A stretch of 64,000 nt of DNA. It comes from Aquipseudomonas alcaligenes NBRC 14159 (GTDB lineage: Bacteria; Pseudomonadota; Gammaproteobacteria; Pseudomonadales; Pseudomonadaceae). A program made the translations under genes and the position numbers. Numbering within the stretch: the first letter of the stretch is position 1; each line of letters starts with the position of its first letter. This document shows positions 1 through 7,901 of the stretch, one piece after another. The notes below the pieces were generated by a model. The model did not search any database, had not been told where the DNA came from, and was given only the letters and a program-made list of their open reading frames with translations. Location of the stretch: the NCBI RefSeq assembly GCF_000467105.1, contig NZ_BATI01000007.1:148303-212302 (forward strand), read 5' to 3'.

Positions 1-216
1 CAGTCGGTGATTGCCTTCAAGAGCCTGTACTATCGCGTGATTGCCGCCGGCGACTCCTACAACGACACCACCATGCTCGCCGAGGCCCACGCCGGCATCC
101 TGTTCCACGCCCCGGACAACGTGATCCGCGAGTTCCCGCAGTTCCCGGCGGTGCACACCTATGAAGACCTCAAGCGCGAGTTCCTCAAGGCGTCCAATCG
201 CGAGCTGAGCCTGTAA
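1..216 (+). CDS. thrH: ThrH, phosphoserine phosphatase / phosphoserine:homoserine phosphotransferase (3' part)
   Basis: Only the last 71 codons are present; the 5' part lies outside the window. The visible reading carries the HAD-superfamily motif GDSYND, followed by TTMLAEAHAGILFHAP and ends NRELSL, which I recognise as the Pseudomonas ThrH C-terminus. ThrH dephosphorylates phosphoserine and can move the phosphate to homoserine, linking serine and threonine synthesis in the cytoplasm. The aspartates of GDSYND are the Mg2+-binding residues of HAD motif IV. The gene ends with TAA and is followed directly by a strong hairpin terminator shared with the convergent pabB. The assignment rests on the C-terminal third only. 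Confidence 0.9.
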   Translation, partial: QSVIAFKSLYYRVIAAGDSYNDTTMLAEAHAGILFHAPDNVIREFPQFPAVHTYEDLKREFLKASNRELSL

Positions 217-230
217 GCTTCGCCGCCATG

Positions 231-259
231 AAAAAGGCCCGCATCTGCGGGCCTTTTTT
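231..259. terminator. Bidirectional Rho-independent terminator between thrH and pabB
   Basis: A GC-rich stem GGCCCGCA/TGCGGGCC is flanked by five A on the left and six T on the right, so it can end transcripts arriving from both sides. It lies 14 bases after the thrH stop and 18 bases after the end of the convergent pabB. Confidence 0.9.
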
Positions 260-276
260 GTGGGCGCTCGTTGGGA

Positions 277-1620
277 TCAGAGCGCTTCGAGGGTCTGCAG
301 CAACACCTTCACCTTGGTGATGGACTCCTGGTGCTCGGCCTGCCAATCCGAATCCGCCACGATGCCGCCACCGCCCCAGCAGCTGACGGTGCCGTCCTTG
401 ATCAGCAGACTGCGAATGGCGATGGAGCTGTCCAGCTCGCCACGCACGTCCAGGTAGAGCAGGGATCCGCAGTAGATGGCGCGGCGCGTTGGCTCCAGCT
501 CGTCGATAATCTGCATGGCGCGGATCTTCGGTGCGCCGGTGATCGAACCGCCGGGGAAGCTGCCGGCGATCAGGTCGAGGGCATCGTGGTCCTCGGCCAG
601 CTCGCCGGTCACCGCGCTGACCAGGTGATGCACGTTGGGGTAGCTCTCCAGGGCGAACAGCTCCGGTACGCGGACCGAGCCGGTCTTGCAGCTGCGGCCC
701 AGGTCGTTGCGCAGCAGGTCGACGATCATCAGATTCTCGGCACGATCCTTGGCGCTGCCGACCAGCTCATCGGCATTGGCCTGGTCGTCCGCAGTGCTGG
801 TGCCGCGCGGGCGGGTGCCCTTGATCGGTCGCGTTTCCACGCGCCCCTGGCTGACCTGCAGGAAACGCTCTGGTGACAGGCTGAGAATGGCGTCACTGCC
901 TTCCAGCGCCTGGAAGCCCGCAAAGGGTGTGGGGCAGGCGGCTCGCAGCGCCTGGTAGGCGCTCCAGGCATCGCCCTGGCAGGGCGCCTGGAAGCGCTGG
1001 GCGAAGTTGACCTGGTAGCAGTCGCCCGCCTGGATATAGGCCTGGATGCGCTCGATGGCGTGACGATAGTCATCCTGGCTCTGGTCGGCCCGGAAAGCCT
1101 GGCGCAGGGAGAAGGGCGGGCATGGCGCTGCGTGGCCGGCCTCGAACAGTTGAATCAGGCGCTCCCGCTCCGATTCGGCCAACGCGGGATGGAACAGCAG
1201 TTGGCTGGTCTGCCGCTGATGATCGCTGACCAGCGCCCAGGCATACAGGCCGAAGCGTGCGTCCGGCAGCTGCAGGTCGTCAGCAGCCTGTTCGGGGAGT
1301 CGCTCGAGGCGCCGGCCGAAGTCATAGGACAGGTAGCCGATCAGGCCGCCGGTGAACGGCAGCTCACAGCCATCCGGCGCCTCGGCGCGGCCCAGCTGAT
1401 CAAGGCCGGCACGCAGGCGCTGGAAGAAGCGGGTACCGCTCTCGTGGGCTTCTGCTGCGTAGGTTGCCAGCGGCCATGCGCTCAGCAGGTCATAGCGGCC
1501 GCGCTCGGCCTGCGGCCGTCCGGCGTCCAGCAGCACGGCGCCTGGCGCATGGCGTACCAGGGCGAAGTAGCTGGCGGGATCTGGCCGATAAGGCAGCGAG
1601 TGGACGCGGCAGAGGCTCAT
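277..1620 (-). CDS. pabB: Aminodeoxychorismate synthase component I (PabB)
   Basis: The 447-residue product aminates chorismate to 4-amino-4-deoxychorismate for folate synthesis, using ammonia from a PabA-type glutaminase. It shows the chorismate-binding domain of the anthranilate synthase/PabB/isochorismate synthase superfamily: PIKGTRPRG (its lysine marks PabB rather than TrpE), DLLRNDLGR, and GGSITGAPK near the C-terminus. The N-terminal third is the less conserved lid domain. The frame is open 22 codons further upstream, but the ATG at 1620 (MSLCRVHSL) begins the family-like sequence and gives the normal length. It is transcribed alone, convergent to thrH and separated from the next upstream gene by a hairpin terminator. 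Confidence 0.93.
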   Translation of the reverse strand: MSLCRVHSLPYRPDPASYFALVRHAPGAVLLDAGRPQAERGRYDLLSAWPLATYAAEAHESGTRFFQRLRAGLDQLGRAEAPDGCELPFTGGLIGYLSYDFGRRLERLPEQAADDLQLPDARFGLYAWALVSDHQRQTSQLLFHPALAESERERLIQLFEAGHAAPCPPFSLRQAFRADQSQDDYRHAIERIQAYIQAGDCYQVNFAQRFQAPCQGDAWSAYQALRAACPTPFAGFQALEGSDAILSLSPERFLQVSQGRVETRPIKGTRPRGTSTADDQANADELVGSAKDRAENLMIVDLLRNDLGRSCKTGSVRVPELFALESYPNVHHLVSAVTGELAEDHDALDLIAGSFPGGSITGAPKIRAMQIIDELEPTRRAIYCGSLLYLDVRGELDSSIAIRSLLIKDGTVSCWGGGGIVADSDWQAEHQESITKVKVLLQTLEAL

Positions 1621-1672
1621 GCTAAGGGTTGGGGTGGGTGGGCTTGCTATTGTAGGAGGGCGGGCGGAAATG

Positions 1673-1699
1673 AAAAAGCCCGGCATCGCCGGGCCTTTT
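1673..1699. terminator. Rho-independent terminator downstream of the ATP-grasp gene
   Basis: The hairpin GCCCGGC/GCCGGGC has an A-run on the left (1673-1677) and a T-run on the right (1696-1699). Read leftwards it terminates the protease/transglutaminase-like/ATP-grasp operon before pabB. Confidence 0.85.
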
Positions 1700-1713
1700 C
1701 AGCGAGCCTGCGC

Positions 1714-2700
1714 TCAGACTTCCTTGGGTTTGACGTGGCCGAACAGCTGTTGGGAGAAGCGCACGCGCTCTTCCACGCTTTCGGTGACGCCATTTTTCGC
1801 CAACTCGGCCAAGTGGGCCTCCACCGCATGGGCGCGATGGGTCAGGCCGCAATCGTTGGCAATCTGGATGTTCAGGCCGGGGCGGGCGTTGAGTTCGAGA
1901 ATCAGCGGGCCCTTGTCGACGTCCAGCACCATGTCCACGCCGATGTAGCCGAGGCCGCACAGCTCGTAGCAGCCCGCGGCCAGCTTCATGAAGCCATCCC
2001 AGTTGGGCAGTTGCACGCCGTCCACCGCATTCGTGGTGTCAGGGTGCTTGCTGATCTTGTTGTTCAGCCAGGTGCCCTTGAGGGTGATGCCGGTCGCCAG
2101 GTCCACACCCACACCGATCGCGCCCTGGTGCAGGTTGGCCTTGCCGTTGGACTGGCGGGTGGGCAGGCGCAGCATGGCCATGACCGGGTAGCCCATCAGC
2201 ACGATGATGCGGATGTCCGGCACGCCTTCGTAGCTGATGCTCTTGAAGATCGGGTCCGGGGTGACCCGGTACTCGATCAGTGCGCGGTCGCGGTGGCCGC
2301 CCAGGAAATAGAGGCCGGTGAGGATGCTGGAGAGCTGGTGCTCGATGTCTTCCTGGCTGACGATCTTGCCGGAGACGGTCTTGTAGCGGCCCTCAAACTT
2401 GTCGGTGATGACCAGGATGCCGTCACCGCCGGCGCCTTGTGCGGGCTTGATCACAAAGTCGTTGCGGTCGCCGATGATCTCGGAGAACTTCTCGATCTCC
2501 TTCTCCGTGGAGATGATGCCGTACATCTCCGGCACATGAATGCCGGCGGCGATGGCGCGCTCCTTGGTGATGATCTTGTCGTCGACGATCGGGTACAGGT
2601 GCCGCTTGTTGTACTTCAGCACATAGTCCGCGTTGCGTCGGTTGATACCCATGATGCCTTTGGCTTCAAGGGCCTTCCACGTCTTCCACAGGCCGATCAT
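1714..2700 (-). CDS. Alpha-L-glutamate ligase-like ATP-grasp protein (RimK-related)
   Basis: The 328-residue cytosolic protein has an ATP-grasp fold related to RimK, which adds amino acids to peptide or protein carboxylates. Visible signatures are DFVIKPAQGAGGDG (nucleotide-binding loop, about residues 86-99) and the C-terminal metal/ATP site LILELNARPGLNIQ. The true substrate is unknown. It is the last gene of a tight leftward trio; four bases separate it from the transglutaminase-like gene. Known relatives co-occur with the same two partners across gammaproteobacteria, so the three probably act together. I infer that the ligase makes or modifies a peptide product handled by the membrane and periplasmic partners. 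A RimK ribosomal function is less likely because no ribosomal context is present. Confidence 0.85.
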   Translation of the reverse strand: MIGLWKTWKALEAKGIMGINRRNADYVLKYNKRHLYPIVDDKIITKERAIAAGIHVPEMYGIISTEKEIEKFSEIIGDRNDFVIKPAQGAGGDGILVITDKFEGRYKTVSGKIVSQEDIEHQLSSILTGLYFLGGHRDRALIEYRVTPDPIFKSISYEGVPDIRIIVLMGYPVMAMLRLPTRQSNGKANLHQGAIGVGVDLATGITLKGTWLNNKISKHPDTTNAVDGVQLPNWDGFMKLAAGCYELCGLGYIGVDMVLDVDKGPLILELNARPGLNIQIANDCGLTHRAHAVEAHLAELAKNGVTESVEERVRFSQQLFGHVKPKEV

Positions 2701-2704
2701 GGGT

Positions 2705-4231
2705 TCAATCCTTCAGGAAGGCTTTGAAGCGGAACAGTTCGGTGAGGAGGTAGCCGCGGTAGCGACCCATCGCCAGCATGAAGCCCACCATGATCAGCAG
2801 CACGGCCGGGAAGGTGAAGATGAAGTAGGTCAGCTCCGGAATGGTCATCAGCAGGTGCGCCAGGGTAGCAGCGAACAGGGTGCCGACGGCCACCTTGAAG
2901 GCATGGCTGCCGCCACGCTCTTCCCAGGTGATGGACAGGCGCTCGATGGTCATGGTCAGGATCACCATCGGGAACAGCGCGACCGAGAGACCGCGCTCCA
3001 GGCCGAGCTTGTGGCTGAACAGGCTGATCACGGCGATCAGCACCACCACGAAGGTCAGCACCACCGAAAGTCGCGGCAACATCTGCAGCTTGAGGTGCTC
3101 CAGGTAGGAGCGTAGTGACAGGCCGAGGGCGGTGATGATGGTGAACAGCACGATGCCGAAGCCCAGCTGGGTCTCGCGGAAGGCCAGGGCGATCAGCACC
3201 GGGGTGAAGGTGCCGAGGGTCTGCAGGCCGCCGAGGTTGCGCAGGATCAGGATCACCAGCACACCGATCGGGATCATGATCATGATCTGGTAGGTCTGCT
3301 GGGTCTGCAGCGGCAGGCCGTACAGCGAGTACTCGAGGAAATCGACGTCGGTGTTCTCGTCGGTCAGCTTGGCCAGGCGGATGGCGTTCATCTCGCTGTT
3401 GTTCAGGGTGAAGCTGACTTGCGGCTTCTTGCCGCCTTCGATGCTCACCAGCGGCTCGTCACCGGTCCACCACACCACGCGGTCGCTCGGCAGGCCCTGC
3501 TCGCCGCTTTCCGGGTTGAAGTACAGCCAGTTCTCGCCATTGAAGCTGCGCAGCCAGAGTTCCGGGCTCTGCTGAGCGTCGGCGACCAGGCGAATGGTGT
3601 GCACGCGCTCCATCGGCACGTGAGCAATGGACAGCAGCAGGTCGATTACCTTCGCCTTGTTGGCCGTGGAGGCGTCGCCACCGAGCAGCAGCTTGACGTT
3701 GTCATCGTTGACGTTGTTGACGCGCTTGATGGTCTCGCTGATGAAGGTCTGCACATCCGCCGAGTGCTGGCGGATGGGGGCGAGCAGGGCTTCGGCGGCG
3801 ATCTTCTCGGCGCCTTCCACCGCGATGCTGTCGCGGAAGATCGGGCCCTTGGCCTTGGCCGGCTCGCCGCTGTAACGCTTGGTCAGCACCAGGCGGTAAT
3901 AGAGAGTCTGGTTGCCGTTGGCGCGACGAGCCGACCAGGTCAGCTTGCGGTTGCCATCGACGCGGTTGACGCTCACGCCGTAGTTGTTGGAGATGAAGCT
4001 CTCGTTGAGGCTGACATAGTCCTGGTTCAGCGGCGGTACGAACATCTGCACCTTCACCGGTTCACGCGGACTGGCCTGGAACTCGACCTTGGCGTCGATG
4101 TTCCACAGGTCATCGGTTTCGTCTTCGGTCACCGGAATGCCAAGAACGAAGATCTGATAGGCCGTGACCAGAACGCCCACTGTCACCAGGAGGGTGATAA
4201 GGACTTTCAGATGCAGGGTAAGAGAGCGCAT
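2705..4231 (-). CDS. Inactive transglutaminase-like protein fused to a multi-helix membrane domain
   Basis: This 508-residue inner-membrane protein has one N-terminal helix (about residues 8-30), a periplasmic transglutaminase-like region (to about residue 300) and a C-terminal block of six to seven hydrophobic helices (about 310-490) ending in a basic cytoplasmic tail. I find no cysteine anywhere in the protein, so the usual transglutaminase/protease nucleophile is missing, matching the known 'inactive transglutaminase' family. It sits between the retropepsin-like gene (five-base gap) and the ATP-grasp gene (four-base gap) and is surely co-transcribed with them. Its role is probably as a membrane scaffold or transporter for whatever the ligase and protease act on; that part is inference. 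Confidence 0.85.
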   Translation of the reverse strand: MRSLTLHLKVLITLLVTVGVLVTAYQIFVLGIPVTEDETDDLWNIDAKVEFQASPREPVKVQMFVPPLNQDYVSLNESFISNNYGVSVNRVDGNRKLTWSARRANGNQTLYYRLVLTKRYSGEPAKAKGPIFRDSIAVEGAEKIAAEALLAPIRQHSADVQTFISETIKRVNNVNDDNVKLLLGGDASTANKAKVIDLLLSIAHVPMERVHTIRLVADAQQSPELWLRSFNGENWLYFNPESGEQGLPSDRVVWWTGDEPLVSIEGGKKPQVSFTLNNSEMNAIRLAKLTDENTDVDFLEYSLYGLPLQTQQTYQIMIMIPIGVLVILILRNLGGLQTLGTFTPVLIALAFRETQLGFGIVLFTIITALGLSLRSYLEHLKLQMLPRLSVVLTFVVVLIAVISLFSHKLGLERGLSVALFPMVILTMTIERLSITWEERGGSHAFKVAVGTLFAATLAHLLMTIPELTYFIFTFPAVLLIMVGFMLAMGRYRGYLLTELFRFKAFLKD

Positions 4232-4236
4232 GTGAG

Positions 4237-4773
4237 TTACTCGGCAGAGTTTGCGTCAGGGGTGCAGCCAGGTTTACCAGCGGCATATTTAAGACTGGGA
4301 TCGACCACGGCATCCAGGCGCTTGAGTGCCTCGGAGCCAATCAGCAGCGGGAATTGGAATGCGCTGCGGTCGGTCAGGTTCACTTCGATGGTACGCAGGG
4401 CCTTGCCCATGCATACCTGCAGTTCGATCACCGGGCGGGCGGTGTAGGTCTTGCCCTCTTCAGGGTCGAAATCGCCAGCCCGGCGCTTGATCTTGCTGAT
4501 GCGGGCCAGCGGCCGCTCGATCGGGTGTGCGTGGGCGTCGTCGATAGCCAGATAGAAGCGTACCCAGGTCTCGCCGTCACGTTTGAAGCGTTCGATATCG
4601 CGTGCGCTGAGCGAGGCGGTTTTGGCACCGGTATCCAGTTTGGCGGCGACTTCGAGGTCGAGATCGGACAGGCTGACGTATTCGTTCAGACCATAGACGG
4701 TCTTTTCCGCGGCGAGACTCAGGCCGGGCAGCAGGCTGAAGCTGAAGAGGAGGGCGAAAGGCTTGAGTCGCAT
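4237..4773 (-). CDS. Retropepsin-like periplasmic protease ('ATP-dependent zinc protease' family, RimB-like)
   Basis: The 178-residue product begins with a clear signal peptide (basic MRLK, hydrophobic core, cleavage near SLA-AE at about residue 22). The mature part carries KLDTGAKTASL, the Asp-Thr-Gly-Ala active-site pattern of retropepsin-like aspartic proteases. The family is commonly mislabelled as an ATP-dependent zinc protease; nothing in this sequence suggests ATP or zinc binding. It is the first gene of the three-gene leftward operon and is exported, while the ligase is cytosolic and the transglutaminase-like protein spans the membrane between them. The natural substrate is not known to me. 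Confidence 0.82.
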   Translation of the reverse strand: MRLKPFALLFSFSLLPGLSLAAEKTVYGLNEYVSLSDLDLEVAAKLDTGAKTASLSARDIERFKRDGETWVRFYLAIDDAHAHPIERPLARISKIKRRAGDFDPEEGKTYTARPVIELQVCMGKALRTIEVNLTDRSAFQFPLLIGSEALKRLDAVVDPSLKYAAGKPGCTPDANSAE

Positions 4774-4970
4774 AAATCCTTTGATATTCGCGTCGTCGGG
4801 GCGGCGGCGGGGCGCTGCAGCCGGCGGGTGAAGTCTAGCAGGCGTGGCGGCGGCTCCGGGCCGACGCTTGCGGGCGGCATTCTAACATGGGGTTTTTCTG
4901 CTGCGACAGCGGCTTATAGGCGTTTCTGCAGGTTGATTGCACGGTTGCGAGACTTTTTCTCCCTAGGGCG

Positions 4971-4984
4971 GATTGTCGACAATC
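4971..4984. promoter_or_regulatory. Perfect palindrome GATTGTCGACAATC, probable GntR operator 1
   Basis: This is a 14-base perfect inverted repeat just upstream of the inferred -35 box of the GntR gene. A related site (ATTGT-N4-ACAAT) overlaps the start of that gene. Two such half-site pairs flanking a promoter are typical of FadR/GntR autoregulation. The binding protein is inferred from proximity. Confidence 0.65.
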
Positions 4985-4997
4985 TGGTTTTTCGTGA

Positions 4998-5026
4998 TTG
5001 ACATGATCGGGTTTGAAGCCTAGTTT
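4998..5026 (+). promoter_or_regulatory. Sigma70-type promoter of the prp operon
   Basis: A perfect TTGACA (4998-5003) is followed after 17 bases by TAGTTT (5021-5026), a weak -10. Transcription would begin near 5033, upstream of the GntR start codon and between the two palindromic operators. The call rests on the perfect -35, the spacing and the position. Confidence 0.5.
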
Positions 5027-5043
5027 TGCCGCTATCGAAACTC

Positions 5044-5057
5044 ATTGTGTTGACAAT
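5044..5057. promoter_or_regulatory. Probable GntR operator 2 overlapping the 5' leader
   Basis: ATTGTGTTGACAAT repeats the ATTGT...ACAAT half-sites of the upstream palindrome, with a four-base centre instead of two. It ends one base before the GntR start codon, a position suited to blocking transcription initiation or elongation. Confidence 0.5.
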
Positions 5058-5058
5058 A

Positions 5059-5781
5059 ATGCTCGACGCTCTCGACGTCACCAGCAACGAACAGCATGAC
5101 TCGGAAACGCTTGCCGAGCACGTGTTTCGCCGCATCCAGGCGGCCATCGTGCAGGGCGAGATACCGCCAGGCAGCAAGATCTCCGAGCCGGAGCTGGCGC
5201 GCACCTACGGCATTAGTCGCGGCCCGCTGCGCGAGGCCATCCACCGCCTCGAAGGGCAGAAGCTGCTGGTGCGCGTACCCCATGTCGGCGCGCGAGTGGT
5301 TTCACTCAGCCATGCCGAGCTGATCGAACTGTACGAGATTCGCGAATCGCTGGAGGGCATGGCCTGTCGCCTGGCCGCCGAGCGCATGAGCCAGGCCGAG
5401 ATCGACGAGCTGCGTCGGGTGCTGGAGCTGCACGAGCAGGATGCTGCCTTCAAGGCGGGCGTCGGCTACTACCAGCAGGAAGGCGATTTCGACTTCCACT
5501 ACCGGATCATCCAGGGCAGCGGCAATCAGACCCTGGCGCAGATGCTCTGTGGCGAGCTGTACCAACTGGTGCGCATGTATCGCCTGCAGTTCTCCGCCAC
5601 GCCGAACCGCCCACACCAGGCGTTCGCCGAACACCACCGCATTCTCGATGCCATCGCCGAACGTGACGGCGAACTGGCCGAACTGCTGATGCGCCGTCAC
5701 ATCGGTGCATCCAAGCGCAATATCGAGCGCCACTACCAGGAAGCGCTCGCCAACCCGTCCAAAACACGAGGTGAGTCATGA
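5059..5781 (+). CDS. GntR/FadR-family regulator of the methylcitrate (propionate) operon
   Basis: The 240-residue protein has an N-terminal winged helix-turn-helix ([28 protein letters not shown], about residues 40-70) and a C-terminal all-helical FCD effector domain with acidic/His ligand positions, as in FadR-type regulators. It is the first gene of the operon and overlaps prpB by the four-base ATGA, so it is co-transcribed with the genes it very likely controls. The frame is open from a TTG at 5026, but the ATG at 5059 fits Pseudomonas orthologues; no clear Shine-Dalgarno precedes it. Two palindromes around its promoter indicate autoregulation. The effector is probably 2-methylcitrate, inferred from operon context. 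Confidence 0.88.
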   Translation: MLDALDVTSNEQHDSETLAEHVFRRIQAAIVQGEIPPGSKISEPELARTYGISRGPLREAIHRLEGQKLLVRVPHVGARVVSLSHAELIELYEIRESLEGMACRLAAERMSQAEIDELRRVLELHEQDAAFKAGVGYYQQEGDFDFHYRIIQGSGNQTLAQMLCGELYQLVRMYRLQFSATPNRPHQAFAEHHRILDAIAERDGELAELLMRRHIGASKRNIERHYQEALANPSKTRGES

Positions 5782-6665
5782 GTGCAAGAACCCCCGGCCA
5801 GCGCTTCCGCGATGCCATCGCTGCCGAGCAGCCGCTGCAGGTGATCGGCGCGATCAACGCCAACCATGCGCTGCTGGCCAAGCGTGCCGGCTTCCAGGCC
5901 ATCTACCTGTCCGGTGGCGGTGTCGCCGCCGGCTCCTTGGGGCTGCCGGATCTGGGCATCAACACCCTGGATGACGTGCTCACCGACGTGCGCCGCATCA
6001 CCGATGTCTGCGACCTGCCGCTGCTGGTGGATATCGACACCGGCTTCGGCCCCAGCGCCTTCAACATCGAGCGCACCATCAAGAACCTGATCAAGGCCGG
6101 TGCCGCCGCCGCGCATATCGAGGACCAGGTCGGCGCCAAGCGCTGTGGCCACCGCCCGGGCAAGGAAATCGTCTCCTGCGAGGAGATGGTCGACCGCGTG
6201 CGTGCTGCTGCCGATGCTAAGACCGACCCCAACTTCTTCCTGATCGCCCGCACCGACGCCATCCAGGCCGAGGGCGTGGATGCTGCCATCGAGCGCTGCC
6301 AGCGCTACGTGGAGGCGGGCGCCGACGGCATCTTCGCCGAGGCCGCCTATGACCTGCCGACCTACAAGCGCTTCGTCGATGCGCTGAAGGTACCGGTCCT
6401 AGCCAACATCACCGAGTTCGGCGCTACGCCGCTGTTCACCCGTGACGAGCTGGCCTCGGTCGGCGTGGCCATTCAGCTATATCCGTTGTCGGCCTTCCGG
6501 GCCGCCAACAAGGCGGCGGAAGCCGTCTACACCTCGATCCGCCAGAACGGCCATCAGAAAGACGTCATCGAGCTGATGCAGACTCGTGCCGAGCTGTATG
6601 ACCGCATCGGCTACCACGCCTTCGAGCAGAAGCTCGACGCCCTGTTCGCCGCCGGCAAGAAGTGA
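5778..6665 (+). CDS. prpB: 2-methylisocitrate lyase
   Basis: The 295-residue enzyme cleaves 2-methylisocitrate into pyruvate and succinate, the last step of the methylcitrate cycle for propionyl-CoA. It belongs to the isocitrate lyase/PEP mutase superfamily: [10 protein letters not shown] supplies Mg2+-binding aspartates and [11 protein letters not shown] contains the catalytic cysteine in the KRCGH motif. Length is normal for PrpB. Its start overlaps the regulator's stop (ATGA), giving translational coupling, and prpC follows after 72 bases. Confidence 0.96.
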   Translation: MSARTPGQRFRDAIAAEQPLQVIGAINANHALLAKRAGFQAIYLSGGGVAAGSLGLPDLGINTLDDVLTDVRRITDVCDLPLLVDIDTGFGPSAFNIERTIKNLIKAGAAAAHIEDQVGAKRCGHRPGKEIVSCEEMVDRVRAAADAKTDPNFFLIARTDAIQAEGVDAAIERCQRYVEAGADGIFAEAAYDLPTYKRFVDALKVPVLANITEFGATPLFTRDELASVGVAIQLYPLSAFRAANKAAEAVYTSIRQNGHQKDVIELMQTRAELYDRIGYHAFEQKLDALFAAGKK

Positions 6666-6737
6666 CCGGAACGCAGGTCGCACGCGGCCTGCCACAACAA
6701 CAAGCCGTACCACCGGATTCAGACTGAGGAGACCGCG

Positions 6738-7901
6738 ATGAGCGCTTCCGTAGACACCACCACGCCCGGCTTCAAGCCGAAGAAGTCCGTTGCCCTGAGC
6801 GGCACCGCCGCCGGCAACACCGCCCTGTGCACCGTCGGCCGTACCGGCAACGACCTGCACTACCGTGGCTATGACGTGCTCGACTTCGCCAACCGCTGCG
6901 AGTTCGAGGAAATCGCTCACCTGCTGGTGCATGGCAAGTTGCCCAACGTCGCCGAACTGAGCGCCTACAAGGCCAAACTCAAGGCCTTGCGCGGCATTCC
7001 GGCCGCCCTCAAGGCGTCCCTGGAGCAGCTGCCGCCCTCGGCCCATCCGATGGACGTGATGCGCACCGCCGTGTCCGTGCTCGGTTGCGTGTCGCCGGAG
7101 AAGGACGACCACAACCACCCGGGTGCTCGTGACATCGCCGACAAGCTGATGGCCTCGCTGGGTTCGGCGCTGCTGTACTGGTACCACTTCAGCCACAACG
7201 GCAGGCGCATCGAGGTGGAAACCGACGATGACTCCATCGGCGGCCACTTCCTCCACCTGCTGCATGGCGAGAAGCCGCGTGAGTCCTGGGTGCGCGCCAT
7301 GCACACCTCGCTCAACCTGTATGCCGAGCATGAGTTCAATGCCTCCACCTTCACCTCGCGGGTGATCGCCGGTACTGGTTCCGACATGTACTCCTGCATC
7401 GCTGGCGCCATCGGCGCGCTGCGCGGTCCGAAACACGGCGGCGCCAACGAAGTGGCCTTCGAGATCCAGAAGCGCTACGACAACCCGGACGAGGCTGAGG
7501 CCGACATCCGCGCCCGTGTCGAGAAAAAGGAAGTGGTGATCGGCTTCGGTCACCCGGTCTACACCGTCAGCGACCCACGCAACAAGGTGATCAAGGAAGT
7601 GGCGCGCGAGCTGTCGCTCGAGCAGTCCAACACCAAGATGTTCGACATCGCCGAGCGCCTGGAGAGCGTGATGTGGGAAATCAAGAAGATGTTCCCCAAC
7701 CTCGACTGGTTCAGCGCCGTCAGCTACCACATGATGGGCGTGCCCACCGCCATGTTCACCCCGTTGTTCGTCATCGCCCGCACTTCGGGCTGGTCTTCGC
7801 ACGTCATCGAGCAGCGTATCGACGGCAAGATCATCCGTCCGAGCGCCAACTACACCGGTCCTGAGGACCTCAAGTTCGTGCCGCTGAAGGACCGCAAATA
7901 A
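6738..7901 (+). CDS. prpC: 2-methylcitrate synthase
   Basis: The 387-residue citrate synthase homologue condenses propionyl-CoA with oxaloacetate to 2-methylcitrate. Landmarks are the N-terminal GNTALCTVG and [12 protein letters not shown], the histidine-bearing [20 protein letters not shown], and [14 protein letters not shown], which holds a catalytic histidine of the citrate synthase fold. A GGAGA-type ribosome site sits just before the ATG. The last A of its TAA is the first base of acnD, so translation is coupled. PrpC rather than citrate synthase GltA is called from the operon. Confidence 0.95.
   Translation: MSASVDTTTPGFKPKKSVALSGTAAGNTALCTVGRTGNDLHYRGYDVLDFANRCEFEEIAHLLVHGKLPNVAELSAYKAKLKALRGIPAALKASLEQLPPSAHPMDVMRTAVSVLGCVSPEKDDHNHPGARDIADKLMASLGSALLYWYHFSHNGRRIEVETDDDSIGGHFLHLLHGEKPRESWVRAMHTSLNLYAEHEFNASTFTSRVIAGTGSDMYSCIAGAIGALRGPKHGGANEVAFEIQKRYDNPDEAEADIRARVEKKEVVIGFGHPVYTVSDPRNKVIKEVARELSLEQSNTKMFDIAERLESVMWEIKKMFPNLDWFSAVSYHMMGVPTAMFTPLFVIARTSGWSSHVIEQRIDGKIIRPSANYTGPEDLKFVPLKDRK

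Noticed and set aside
1060..2727. A 555-codon plus-strand frame across pabB and the ATP-grasp gene
   Set aside because: It overlaps two genes with clear motifs on the other strand and crosses a terminator hairpin, so it is not a real gene.
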